A stretch of DNA of 64,000 nucleotides from QAMX01 sp003149835 (GTDB lineage Bacteria; Bacillota; Clostridia; Oscillospirales; QAMX01), in the NCBI GenBank assembly GCA_959600635.1, contig CAUGMN010000001.1:25699-89698 (forward strand). Direction: 5' to 3'. The notes under the pieces were generated by a model, which was not told where the DNA came from, ran no database searches, and was given only the letters and a program-made list of their open reading frames with translations. Positions 34,934 through 43,128 of this stretch are shown one piece after another (position 1 is the first letter of the stretch; every line of letters starts with the position of its first letter). The position numbers and the translations under genes are program-made.

Positions 34934-34949
34934 GTTAGCCAAAACTAAT
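34934..34949 (+). promoter_or_regulatory. Third TTAG-N6-CTAA operator, before feoB
   Basis: GTTAG-CCAAAA-CTAAT lies between feoA2 and feoB. Half-sites and spacing equal the two operators at the feo promoter, suggesting a second iron-controlled point. Confidence 0.7.
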
Positions 34950-35032
34950 TGATTGCGGTCCCCTTATTTTTTCAGGAGCCGCAGGCGCCGCGGCGGGCCG
35001 CTGTGGAGGATATCTGGAAAGGAAGACGTGTC

Positions 35033-37516
35033 ATGGAGATCAAAATCGCCCTTGCGGGCAACCCGAACAGCGGTAAAACGACGCTGTTCAACGCGCTGAC
35101 GGGTTCCAATCAATTCGTCGGAAACTGGCCGGGCGTGACGGTCGAGAAAAAAGAGGGAAAGCTCAAAAAACACGGCGACGTCGTCATCATGGACCTGCCG
35201 GGGATTTACTCGCTCTCTCCCTATACCTTAGAGGAGGTCGTCGCCCGCAATTACCTCGTCACCGAGCGGCCCGACGCCATCCTGAATATCGTCGACGGGA
35301 CGAATCTGGAACGCAATCTCTATCTGACCACCCAGCTGACAGAGCTGGGGATTCCGGTTGTCGTCGCCGTCAACATGATGGATGTCGTCCGGAAAAACGG
35401 CGACAAAATCAACATCGGCGAGCTTTCCCGCGAGCTGGGCTGTAAGGTCGTCGAGATTTCGGCGCTGAAAGGCACGGGGATCACAGAGGCCGCCGAGGCC
35501 GCTGTCGAGGCGGCCAAGGGCGCGAAAACTGTGCCGCAGCACAGTTTTTCCGGCGTGGTGGAGCACGCGATCGCCCATATCGAGGAGGCGGCGGTACACC
35601 ATCTGCCAGTTGAGCGGCAGCGCTGGTACGCCGTGAAGATTTTTGAGCGCGACGAGAAGGTTCTCGAAAGTCTCCGGCTCGATCCGTCCGTGTTCCAACA
35701 CATTGAGGCCGACATTCAGGCGGCCGAGCAGGAGCTTGACGACGACGCCGAGAGCATCATCACCAATGAACGCTACGTCTACATCGCCTCAATCCTCAAA
35801 GGCTGCTATCACAAGAAAAACGCCGGAAAACTTTCGGTCTCCGACAAAATCGACCGTGTCGTCACCAACCGCTGGCTGGCGCTGCCGATCTTCGCGGTCG
35901 TGATGTTCGTCGTCTATTTTGTCTCGGTCACGACAATCGGGACGTGGGCGACCGACTGGGCCAACGACGGCGTGTTCGGCGACGGCTGGCATCTGCTCGG
36001 CATCGGCTCCCGCGCCTATGAGGACGCGGTTGAAGAATACGCCCTGCCCGCCGCCGTCAAAGAGGCGTTTGAAGCCGCCGCCGAAGAGGCCGGCGCTGTG
36101 GACGAAACGCTCTCCACCGACGAATCGATCGTTCTGATCGAGGACAAAGCCAAGGCTCTGACAACGACGGTCTGCCTCTATGACGACGAGGGCAATCAGA
36201 CCGAGGAAATCCCCATAGACTTTGCCGCCTATACGGCTGCGGCGGCGCTCCAAGAGCCTGACCCCGCCGACTACGGCGTATGGGTGCCCGGCGTGCCGGT
36301 GCTGGTGGAAAAGGGTCTGGACGCGGTGAACTGCGCCGACTGGCTCAAAGGCCTGATCCTCGACGGCATCGTCGGCGGCGTCGGAGCGGTGCTCGGCTTT
36401 GTGCCACAGATGCTGGTGCTGTTTCTGTTCCTCGCCTTCCTCGAAGCCTGCGGCTATATGGCCCGCATCGCCTTTGTGATGGACCGTATCTTCCGCAAGT
36501 TCGGCCTCTCCGGCAAGTCGTTTATCCCGATGCTGATCGGCACCGGCTGCGGCATTCCCGGCATCATGGCCTCGCGCACGATCGAAAACGAGCGGGACCG
36601 CCGCATGACCATTATGACGACGACCTTTATCCCCTGCGGAGCCAAGCTCCCGATCATCGCCCTGATCGCGGGCGCGCTGTTCGGCGGCGCCTGGTGGGTC
36701 GCGCCGAGCGCCTATTTCGTCGGCATTGCGGCGATCATCGTCTCCGGCATCATGCTGAAAAAGACGAAGCTGTTTTCCGGCGACCCGGCGCCGTTTGTCA
36801 TGGAGCTTCCGGCCTATCACTGGCCGACGCCGGGCAACGTGCTCCGCTCCATGTGGGAGCGCGGCTGGTCGTTTATCAAAAAAGCCGGGACGATTATCCT
36901 GCTTTCGGCGATCGTTCTCTGGTTTTTGCAGGCTTTCGGCGTCGAGAACGGCCGCTTCGGCATGGTCGCCAACCTCGACCATTCGATTTTGGCCACCATC
37001 GGCAACGCCGTCAAATGGCTCTTCGCCCCGCTCGGCTTCGGCAACTGGCAGAGCGCCGTCGCGTCCTTTACCGGCCTGATCGCCAAGGAAAACGTCGTCT
37101 CCACCTTCGGCGTGCTGTTCGGCGGGCTCGACGAGGTGGCCGAAAACGGCTGGCAGATCTGGGAAAGCATGCGCGCGATCTTTACGCCGCTCGCGGCCTA
37201 CTCCTTCCTGATCTTTAACCTCCTGTGCGCGCCGTGCTTCGCGGCCATCGGCGCGATCCGCCGCGAGATGAACTCCGCCAAATGGACGTGGTTCGCCATC
37301 GGCTATCAATGCGCGTTTGCCTATGCGGTTTCGCTGGTGGTCTATCAGCTCGGCATGCTCTTTACCGGCAACGGCAACGTTCTCGGCTCCGTCGCCGCCT
37401 TTGCGGTCGTCGCGCTCATTCTCTATCTGCTGCTGCGGCCGTACAAGAAGCCGGCGAGCCTGAAAGAAAGGGCGGAGATCAAGGCCGAGCCGAAGGAAAT
37501 GGCCGGCAGCCGGTAA
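35033..37516 (+). CDS. feoB: Ferrous iron transporter FeoB
   Basis: This 827-residue membrane GTPase imports Fe2+. The N-terminal G domain has G1 GNPNSGKTT (9-17), G3 MDLPGIYSL, G4 NMMD and G5 SALKGTG. A helical spacer and the two Gate-type membrane domains follow, with conserved GTGCGIPG and PCGAKLP cysteine motifs. Between the first membrane helix and the first Gate domain lies an acidic loop of about 130 residues (WANDGVFGDGW… to WLKGLI), longer than in E. coli FeoB. ATG 35033 is chosen for GGAAAGGAAG upstream. Iron-regulated through flanking operators. Confidence 0.95.
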   Translation: MEIKIALAGNPNSGKTTLFNALTGSNQFVGNWPGVTVEKKEGKLKKHGDVVIMDLPGIYSLSPYTLEEVVARNYLVTERPDAILNIVDGTNLERNLYLTTQLTELGIPVVVAVNMMDVVRKNGDKINIGELSRELGCKVVEISALKGTGITEAAEAAVEAAKGAKTVPQHSFSGVVEHAIAHIEEAAVHHLPVERQRWYAVKIFERDEKVLESLRLDPSVFQHIEADIQAAEQELDDDAESIITNERYVYIASILKGCYHKKNAGKLSVSDKIDRVVTNRWLALPIFAVVMFVVYFVSVTTIGTWATDWANDGVFGDGWHLLGIGSRAYEDAVEEYALPAAVKEAFEAAAEEAGAVDETLSTDESIVLIEDKAKALTTTVCLYDDEGNQTEEIPIDFAAYTAAAALQEPDPADYGVWVPGVPVLVEKGLDAVNCADWLKGLILDGIVGGVGAVLGFVPQMLVLFLFLAFLEACGYMARIAFVMDRIFRKFGLSGKSFIPMLIGTGCGIPGIMASRTIENERDRRMTIMTTTFIPCGAKLPIIALIAGALFGGAWWVAPSAYFVGIAAIIVSGIMLKKTKLFSGDPAPFVMELPAYHWPTPGNVLRSMWERGWSFIKKAGTIILLSAIVLWFLQAFGVENGRFGMVANLDHSILATIGNAVKWLFAPLGFGNWQSAVASFTGLIAKENVVSTFGVLFGGLDEVAENGWQIWESMRAIFTPLAAYSFLIFNLLCAPCFAAIGAIRREMNSAKWTWFAIGYQCAFAYAVSLVVYQLGMLFTGNGNVLGSVAAFAVVALILYLLLRPYKKPASLKERAEIKAEPKEMAGSR

Positions 37517-37569
37517 GACCGCCGGCAAGGCTATCCGTCTATTTTCATTCCGAACAAGGAGGAATTTAC

Positions 37570-37740
37570 ATGTTCGCATGGCTTTCGGAAAATATAGCGA
37601 CGATTCTCATCGCGCTGGCGCTGGCGGCGGTCGTCGCCGTCGTCGTGGTCCATCTGGTGAGAAACAAACGGAAAGGCAAATCCTCCTGCGGCTGCGGCTG
37701 CGAACAATGCCCGTCGGCAGGGCTCTGCCACAAAAAATAG
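37570..37740 (+). CDS. FeoB-associated Cys-rich membrane protein
   Basis: This 56-residue peptide has one N-terminal transmembrane helix (TILIALALAAVVAVVVV), a basic stretch RNKRKGK and a Cys-rich tail SSCGCGCEQCPSAGLC. It belongs to the small family encoded right after clostridial feoB genes. The cytosolic cysteines could accept or insert iron; that is inference. An AAGGAGGAA ribosome site gives a secure start. It is the last gene of the feo operon, followed by a very strong terminator. Confidence 0.92.
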   Translation: MFAWLSENIATILIALALAAVVAVVVVHLVRNKRKGKSSCGCGCEQCPSAGLCHKK

Positions 37741-37770
37741 CCACCCTCAATCCCCCTCTCATATAGATTC

Positions 37771-37808
37771 GAAAGCGGCGCGCGGAATGTATTCCGCGCG
37801 CCGCTTTC
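37771..37808. terminator. Terminator after feo operon
   Basis: A perfect 18-base stem (37771-37788 with 37791-37808) has only a 2-base spacer at its centre. It separates the feo operon from the converging merR gene and may serve both. Confidence 0.88.
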
Positions 37809-37831
37809 TGTTCCGCGCACCGGCCAGACGG

Positions 37832-38248
37832 TCAATCAGCCGCCTGGCGCGCCGCCGGCGCTCCTGCGTCCCGGCGGGGGAGCCGGCTTTCGGCGGCGCG
37901 CAGCGTGTTTTCATAGCCGGCGATTTTCCGGTCGAGGCGGTCGAGCGTTTTCTGCATCTCGGCGATCCGCTCCCGCAGCGCGTCGCGCTGTTCGGTCAGC
38001 AGCGCCTTGCGCGCTCCGGCCGTCGCGTCGCCCTCCTGAAACAGCGCCACATAACGGATTAACGCGTCGATCGGCAGGCCGGAGCTGCGCATGCATTTGA
38101 TAAATTCGATCCAGCGGCAGTCCTCGTCGGTATAATTGCGGATGCCGCCTGCGGTGCGGCCGACGGCGGGGATCAGCCCGATTTTTTCGTAATAGCGAAG
38201 CGTGTCGGCCGTAAGGCCGTAGCGCTCCGCGGCTTCTGCAATCGTCAT
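37832..38248 (-). CDS. MerR family transcriptional regulator
   Basis: This 138-residue protein has an N-terminal winged helix (TIAEAAERYGLTADTLRYYEKIGLIPAVGRTAGGIRNYTDEDCRWIEFIKCMRSSGLPI, the MerR pattern with RYYE and RNY) and a C-terminal dimerisation coiled coil (85-125). No metal-binding Cys pair is seen in the effector region, so an AdhR/stress-type regulator is more likely than a metal sensor. GAGGAGAG precedes the ATG. The target is unknown; the next gene on the strand, upstream, is a phosphoesterase. Confidence 0.88.
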   Translation of the reverse strand: MTIAEAAERYGLTADTLRYYEKIGLIPAVGRTAGGIRNYTDEDCRWIEFIKCMRSSGLPIDALIRYVALFQEGDATAGARKALLTEQRDALRERIAEMQKTLDRLDRKIAGYENTLRAAESRLPRRDAGAPAARQAAD

Positions 38249-38345
38249 ATAAAACTCTCTCCTCAGTCAATTTCCATATTCTTGGAGCGCCTGTGAACCG
38301 GGTGAAGCGCGCGTTTTTTTGAACTCGGTCGGGAGAAGATCCCTG

Positions 38346-39458
38346 TCATGCTTGGGGGCGGATCTCGACGACGACGTATTCGGAATGCCCCTGCGTGCGG
38401 ATGGGATAGCCCCAGCCGACGATCCCGGAGGAGACGACGGCGTGAAACTCGCCGGTCTGCCGGTGACCGTAGACGAGGTCGGCGGTCTTGAACAGCTCGA
38501 TTATATGGGCGACCGGCCAGATCTGGCCGTTATGGGTGTGCCCCGAGAGCTGCAAATCGACGCCGGCGGCGATGTTTTCCTCAAAGCCGACCGGCTGGTG
38601 GTCGATCAGCAGGATGAAGTCGTCCGCGTCGGCGCCTTCGAGCAGAGCCGCCGTCGCCTTGCGCTCGGCGCCGTGACCGGCGTCGGCGCGGCCGGCGAGC
38701 CAAAGCTCTCCGTTGAGGAGAACGGTCTCGTCGTCCAAAACCGTGACACCGCTTTCGGCGAGCGCGGCGAGCAGCTCCGCCTCGGTGAAATGGGGCGACG
38801 CCGTATACGGCGCGCGGTCGTGATTGCCGAAGACATAGTAAACGCCGAATTCGCTCTCGATGGCGCCGAGCGCTGAGATAGCCGCCTGCATCTCCGCCAG
38901 CTCGGTGCCCTCGTCGACGATATCGCCGCCGAGGACGACGAGATCCGGTTTCGCCGCCGAGATCTCGTCGCAGCGCTGTTTCAGCCCGTCGAGGCTGAGG
39001 GCGTTGCCAAAGTGCAGATCGGTGATCAGAGCGACGCGATAGCCTTCGGGCCGCAGGCTTTTGGCGGTCTCGACCGTATAGACGGTGGCGCGGATGTCGC
39101 GCATATTCCAATATCCGTAACCGAAAAGCAGGACGACGGCCGCCAGCGGCACGAACCCGCAGCGCCAAAGCGCATCCGCGGCGGCGAATTTGCGCTTTAC
39201 GGCTTTTTGCACGAGAACGATTAGGAGATGGAGCAGGTCGGCGGCGAGCCCGGCCGCGACGATGTGGAGCGCAGCCAGCGTCACCGTCGAGAAAATGTCC
39301 GCGCAGCATGCGGCGAGCGCCAGCGCGGCCACGGCCGAGGCAACCCGCAGGCGGTTTTTACGGACGCACGGCAGCCAGAAGGCGAGCGCGCGGAGAAAAA
39401 AGAAATAGAGGTACAGCGCCACGGCGGCGAGAACGGGCGCGAAGATCAGGATTCTCAT
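38346..39458 (-). CDS. Membrane-anchored metallophosphoesterase
   Basis: This 370-residue protein has three or four N-terminal membrane helices (1-125) followed by a calcineurin-like phosphoesterase domain. Metal ligands: ITDLHFGN (D-x-H), GGDIVDEG (GD), FGNHDRAP (GNHD), and LLIDHQP plus LSGHTHNGQ. This matches YkuE/YaeI-like enzymes. The substrate may be a lipid or nucleotide phosphate at the membrane. ATG 39458 is supported by AAAGGAG at 7 bases; the frame upstream of it is not hydrophobic. No operon partner evident. Confidence 0.88.
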   Translation of the reverse strand: MRILIFAPVLAAVALYLYFFFLRALAFWLPCVRKNRLRVASAVAALALAACCADIFSTVTLAALHIVAAGLAADLLHLLIVLVQKAVKRKFAAADALWRCGFVPLAAVVLLFGYGYWNMRDIRATVYTVETAKSLRPEGYRVALITDLHFGNALSLDGLKQRCDEISAAKPDLVVLGGDIVDEGTELAEMQAAISALGAIESEFGVYYVFGNHDRAPYTASPHFTEAELLAALAESGVTVLDDETVLLNGELWLAGRADAGHGAERKATAALLEGADADDFILLIDHQPVGFEENIAAGVDLQLSGHTHNGQIWPVAHIIELFKTADLVYGHRQTGEFHAVVSSGIVGWGYPIRTQGHSEYVVVEIRPQA

Positions 39459-39793
39459 CGGGTCGCTCCTTTCGATGCCGGCGGCGCTCTCCCGGACAGC
39501 GGCTCTCGCATTGGCCGCGGCCGGCAAAGCGGCGCCGTATGCCGTATCTCTATCATATACCATGAAGTTAGCTCCAAGTCAACCCCGGCCGGCCGCAAAA
39601 ACGGTGAATTTTTTGTAAATGGCAGCGCCGGCAGTCGCGCGGATGATATCGGAGCGGCGCGGGAAATATTAAATTTTAAAGTTATTCACATGTCTTTTGT
39701 GGTTTTTAGCCCCATGAATAGAGCGAAACTTGCGACCGATTTCGGACAAAAAATAGGAATAACGACGATATAAAACCGGTATGGACATTTTCA
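39459..39793. other. AT-rich intergenic region before the CRISPR locus
   Basis: No gene found. Base composition shifts sharply to AT-rich around 39650-39870. This marks the left edge of the CRISPR-Cas island. Confidence 0.45.
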
Positions 39794-39822
39794 TTGCATT
39801 ATATACGGCGCTGTGATACAAT
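39794..39822 (+). promoter_or_regulatory. Probable cas operon promoter
   Basis: TTGCAT (39794-39799), 17-base spacer and TACAAT (39817-39822) precede the cas genes. A GGGGAGGA ribosome site at 39887-39894 and GTG at 39902 follow, but that frame is closed quickly, so it is probably the leftover cas3 initiation region. Confidence 0.65.
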
Positions 39823-39908
39823 AACGGCGTTTAAATATAAGTCGAATTATCCATATACTTGAAATAAAAACGCCTTTTTTGCAAGAGGGGAGGACAGAAC
39901 CGTGCTGA

Positions 39909-40313
39909 CAGCCCGTTTCAGCAGAAGCGAAGCGCGCCGCGCTGCCCATAGCCCGAATCGCCGCAAAACGTGGCGGGGCGAAATGGCCGCTGCTCGCCGC
40001 CTTTGAAACGGCGGGGCGGCTCTTCGAGGCCGTCGACGGCGCGGAGGATACCGTGCTCGTGCCGTATGACGGCGGGGCGGGGCGGCTCATTGAACGGCTT
40101 TCCGAGCCGGAGCTGTCGCCGTACGAGGCGGCAGGCCTCATGCGCAGAGCGCAGCGGTACGCCGTCAGCCTTTACGAACCGACGCGCCGGAGTCTGGAAC
40201 GCCGCGGTGCGCTGCGCCTGCTTCCATGCGGCGCATACGCGCTGGAAAAGGCTTTCTATGATGAGGAGACCGGCGTCCATGAAGAAGGAAAATGGGATTT
40301 CTTAGAGGGGTAG
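39909..40313 (+). pseudogene. cas3: cas3 remnant: C-terminal tail only
   Basis: The frame from 39909 to the stop at 40313 translates to a Cas3 C-terminal end: LLAAFETAGRLFEAVDG, VLVPYDGGAGRLIERL, LMRRAQRYAVSLYEPTRRSL and LPCGAYALEKAFYDEETGVH. This corresponds to the end of the type I-C Cas3 helicase-nuclease, where the VPY…LI..L and QRY.V motifs precede the cas5 gene. The HD nuclease and both helicase domains, some 650-700 residues, are missing, and a stop codon at 39906 closes the frame upstream. The locus therefore cannot make Cas3 from this gene. Confidence 0.8.
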
Positions 40314-40390
40314 ATAGAGAAGCGCCGCCGAACCGGCGACCGAACCGTAAAAAAGCGGCAAAAGAAGAAATATAGAAAGGCTGTGGTGGA

Positions 40391-41113
40391 ATGACCCGCG
40401 AAAACAAGCTCTCGTTTCTCGTTCGGGGACAATACGCGCTGTTTGCCGACCCGCTGACAAAGGCGGGCGGTGAAAAATTCAGCTATCAGATTCCCACCTA
40501 TCAGGCGATGAAGGGCATTGCCGAGTCGGTTTACTGGAAGCCGACGTTTGTCTGGTATATCGACCGAGTCCGCGTGATGAAACGGATCCAGACCGAGGCC
40601 AAGGGCATCCGGCCGATCCGCTATGGCGGCGGCAACGACCTGAGCATCTACACATACCTGCGCGACGTGGCTTATCAGGTGGAGGCGCACTTCGAGTGGA
40701 ACCAAAGCCGGCCGGAGCTGGCCGCCGACCGCAACGAGGACAAGCACTATCAGATCGCCAAGCGCATGATCGAGCGCGGCGGGCGGCGCGACGTTTTTTT
40801 AGGGGCGCGTGAGTGTCAGGCGTATGTCGAGCCCTGCGGCTTCGGGGACGGGAAGGGCGATTACGACGGAAAGGCGCTGGCGTTCGGCGTGATGTACCAC
40901 TCAATGGTCTACCCGGGCGAGGGCCAAAACGTTCACAATATGCTGCGGGCGGCGTTCTGGCGCGCGGAAATGCGCGACGGAATCATCAAATTCCCGCGGC
41001 CGGAGCAGTGCAGAATGAGCAGAGATATCAGGCCGATGGAGCCGAAATCGTTTGTCATAGGCGAGAACGTTTCCGGCTGGAAGACCGTCGCCGCTGGGGA
41101 GGGGCTTCTATGA
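40391..41113 (+). CDS. cas5c: CRISPR type I-C Cas5c (Cas5d) crRNA endonuclease
   Basis: This 240-residue Cas5 of subtype I-C cuts the pre-crRNA in place of Cas6 and caps the 5' handle. The N-terminal ferredoxin-like fold is visible (NKLSFLVRGQYALFADPLTK). The residues corresponding to the known catalytic triad of Cas5d are all present: Tyr48 in AESVYWK, and Lys118-His119 in RNEDKHYQIAKRM. The gene is intact from ATG to stop, and its last bases overlap the cas8c start (ATGA). Full catalytic conservation in a locus otherwise gutted suggests continuing selection or recent decay. Confidence 0.94.
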   Translation: MTRENKLSFLVRGQYALFADPLTKAGGEKFSYQIPTYQAMKGIAESVYWKPTFVWYIDRVRVMKRIQTEAKGIRPIRYGGGNDLSIYTYLRDVAYQVEAHFEWNQSRPELAADRNEDKHYQIAKRMIERGGRRDVFLGARECQAYVEPCGFGDGKGDYDGKALAFGVMYHSMVYPGEGQNVHNMLRAAFWRAEMRDGIIKFPRPEQCRMSRDIRPMEPKSFVIGENVSGWKTVAAGEGLL

Positions 41114-43104
41114 GCTGGATGCAAAAGCTCTGCGAGACGTATGAAAACTGCGCCGGCGAGGTCGGCCGCATCGACGCGCCGGACGAAAAAGGGCGCACCG
41201 CCATGCCGCTGCTGCCGCTCTGCCACACCACGCAGAACGCGCAGATCGAGATCACCATCGATTCTGACGGCGAATGGGTATCGGACGGTGTCTTTTTTGT
41301 CTCCAAGGCCGATTCGCTGACGATTATCCCCTGCACCGAGGAATCGGCCAACCGCACCAGCGGCCTCAGCCCGCACCCGCTGTTTGACAAGCTGCAATAT
41401 CTCGCCGGCGACTATGCCGCCTTCGGCGGGAAAAAGCAGAGCGGCTATGTTTTGTACATTGAAGCGCTCGCAAAATGGTGCGCCTCGGAGTTCGCGCTGC
41501 CGGCGCTGCGGGCGGTGTTCGCCTATCTGCAAAAGGGGCGGCTGATCGCCGACCTCGTTGCCGAGCGCGTGCTTCCGCTGGCGGCTAACGGAAAGCTGAT
41601 GGAAAAATGGGAGGGCGAGGGGGAAGCGCCGTCGATTTTCGGGGTGATCGCCGACCCGTCGGACGCGTTTGTGCGCTTCCGCGTGCGCGACCCGCAGAAG
41701 GGCGACGACGCGCTGTTCTGCGATGAGGAGGTTCGCAAAGCCTACATCGATTATCAGACGAGTCTGGTGCGCCAGATGGATCTGTGCATGGTGCGGGGCG
41801 AGTGGATGCCGCGCGCCGCGTTCAGCCCCGCCAAGCTGCGCAGCACCGGCGACAGGGCGAAGCTGATCTCCGCCAACGACTCGGACGGCTTTACCTACCG
41901 CGGCCGTTTTACCGCCAAGGAGCAGGCGTTCAGCGTCGGCTTTGAGACGACAAGCAAGGCGCACAACGCGCTCAAATGGCTGGTTTCGCGGCGGGGCTGG
42001 AAAAACGGCGATCAGGTCGTTCTGGCGTGGGGAACGCGGAACGAGGAGACGCCGCCGGTTTCCGAACGGCTCAGCGGTATCGAGATGATGTTCGCGCCTC
42101 CGGCCGAGGCGAACGCCGGCACGAATCGCATCTACGCCGGTCAAGTCCGCCTTGCGCTCGGCGGCTATTACGCCGGCCTGACGGAGGACAGCTCCGTCGC
42201 CGTCATGGTGCTGGACTCGACCAGCGGCATGCAGGGGAGGCTGTCGATCCCCTATTACCGTGAGATGGGCGGCGGCGAGCTGCTCGACCGGCTTGCCGCA
42301 TGGAACGGAAGCTGCCGCTGGTATTTGCCGGCCTCGGAGGCGGACGGGCGCGGCGAGTTTGTCGGCTCGCCGGCTTTGAAAGAGATTGCCGAGGCCGCTT
42401 ACGGCGCCGAGGCGGGCGAGAAGCTCGTCAAAAAGGCCGTCGAACGGCTGCTGCCGTGCATTCTTGACGAGCGGCCGCTGCCGCGCGATATCGTCGCGCG
42501 CGCGGCGGGAGCCGCGTCCAGACCGCAGCCGGCGGAGCCGCAGCGCTGGCGGCGGACGCTGGCCGTCGCCTGCGCGCTGGTGAGAAAAGCGAGAAATGAT
42601 GATTGCCATAAGGAGGCTTACAGCATGGCCCTGGATCTGAAACAAACAGACCGCTCCTACCTGTTCGGTCGCCTGCTCGCCTGCGCCGAGCAGGCGGAAA
42701 CGCTCGCGCTGCTCAGCGACGCGGGGAAAAACGGCGGGGAGGACGGCGGCGGACGCGCCAAGATCCGCCAGACCAACGCCGTCCGGTTTATGCAGGCGTT
42801 CAGCGTCCGGCCGCTGAGCATCTGGCGCTATCTCGAAGAACAGCTGAACAGGGCGTATTATTCCAAGCTCAGAGACAACGGGAGCTATTTTGCCGGGCTG
42901 ATCACCGAAATCATCGGCCTGTTCGAGCCGGGGGACGCGGAGGCGGGAACCGAACCGGGCTTTTCCAACAGGCGCCTCGACGACACCTATCTGCTCGGCT
43001 ATCACCTGCAACTCGCGGCGCTGCGCCGCCCGCGGGAAAAAACCGCGAAAAGCGCGGAAGCGCCTGAAAATACAGCGGCGGCCGGCACCGCCGACGGCCA
43101 ATAA
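41110..43104 (+). CDS. cas8c: CRISPR type I-C Cas8c (Csd1) large subunit
   Basis: This 664-residue large subunit of the I-C Cascade complex reads PAM and holds the R-loop. Csd1 family features run throughout: the N-terminal WMQKLCETYENC, AMPLLPLCHTTQNAQIEI, TPHPL-like SPHPLFDKLQYLAGDY, and KAHNALKWLVSRRGW near residue 285. It overlaps cas5c by 4 bases, so the two are translationally coupled. It contains an in-frame internal ribosome site for Cas11c (see separate entry). No frameshift is seen along its length. Confidence 0.93.
   Translation: MSWMQKLCETYENCAGEVGRIDAPDEKGRTAMPLLPLCHTTQNAQIEITIDSDGEWVSDGVFFVSKADSLTIIPCTEESANRTSGLSPHPLFDKLQYLAGDYAAFGGKKQSGYVLYIEALAKWCASEFALPALRAVFAYLQKGRLIADLVAERVLPLAANGKLMEKWEGEGEAPSIFGVIADPSDAFVRFRVRDPQKGDDALFCDEEVRKAYIDYQTSLVRQMDLCMVRGEWMPRAAFSPAKLRSTGDRAKLISANDSDGFTYRGRFTAKEQAFSVGFETTSKAHNALKWLVSRRGWKNGDQVVLAWGTRNEETPPVSERLSGIEMMFAPPAEANAGTNRIYAGQVRLALGGYYAGLTEDSSVAVMVLDSTSGMQGRLSIPYYREMGGGELLDRLAAWNGSCRWYLPASEADGRGEFVGSPALKEIAEAAYGAEAGEKLVKKAVERLLPCILDERPLPRDIVARAAGAASRPQPAEPQRWRRTLAVACALVRKARNDDCHKEAYSMALDLKQTDRSYLFGRLLACAEQAETLALLSDAGKNGGEDGGGRAKIRQTNAVRFMQAFSVRPLSIWRYLEEQLNRAYYSKLRDNGSYFAGLITEIIGLFEPGDAEAGTEPGFSNRRLDDTYLLGYHLQLAALRRPREKTAKSAEAPENTAAAGTADGQ
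42625..43104 (+). CDS. cas11c: Internal start product: Cas11c small subunit
   Basis: Within cas8c and in the same frame, AAGGAGG (42610-42616) is followed 8 bases later by ATG at 42625, giving a 159-residue protein starting MALDLKQTDRSYLFGRLLAC. In characterised I-C systems the small subunit Cas11c is made exactly this way, by internal initiation in the 3' part of cas8c. The strength and spacing of this site match that mechanism. The last 25 residues are an Ala/Glu-rich tail. Confidence 0.8.
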   Translation: MALDLKQTDRSYLFGRLLACAEQAETLALLSDAGKNGGEDGGGRAKIRQTNAVRFMQAFSVRPLSIWRYLEEQLNRAYYSKLRDNGSYFAGLITEIIGLFEPGDAEAGTEPGFSNRRLDDTYLLGYHLQLAALRRPREKTAKSAEAPENTAAAGTADGQ

Positions 43105-43128
43105 AGAAAGAGAGAGGGAGTTCTTCAC

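Noticed and set aside
34949..35032. Upstream extension of FeoB from 34949
   Set aside because: The extension overlaps the third operator and precedes the GGAAAGGAAG ribosome site; the G1 motif is correctly placed from ATG 35033.
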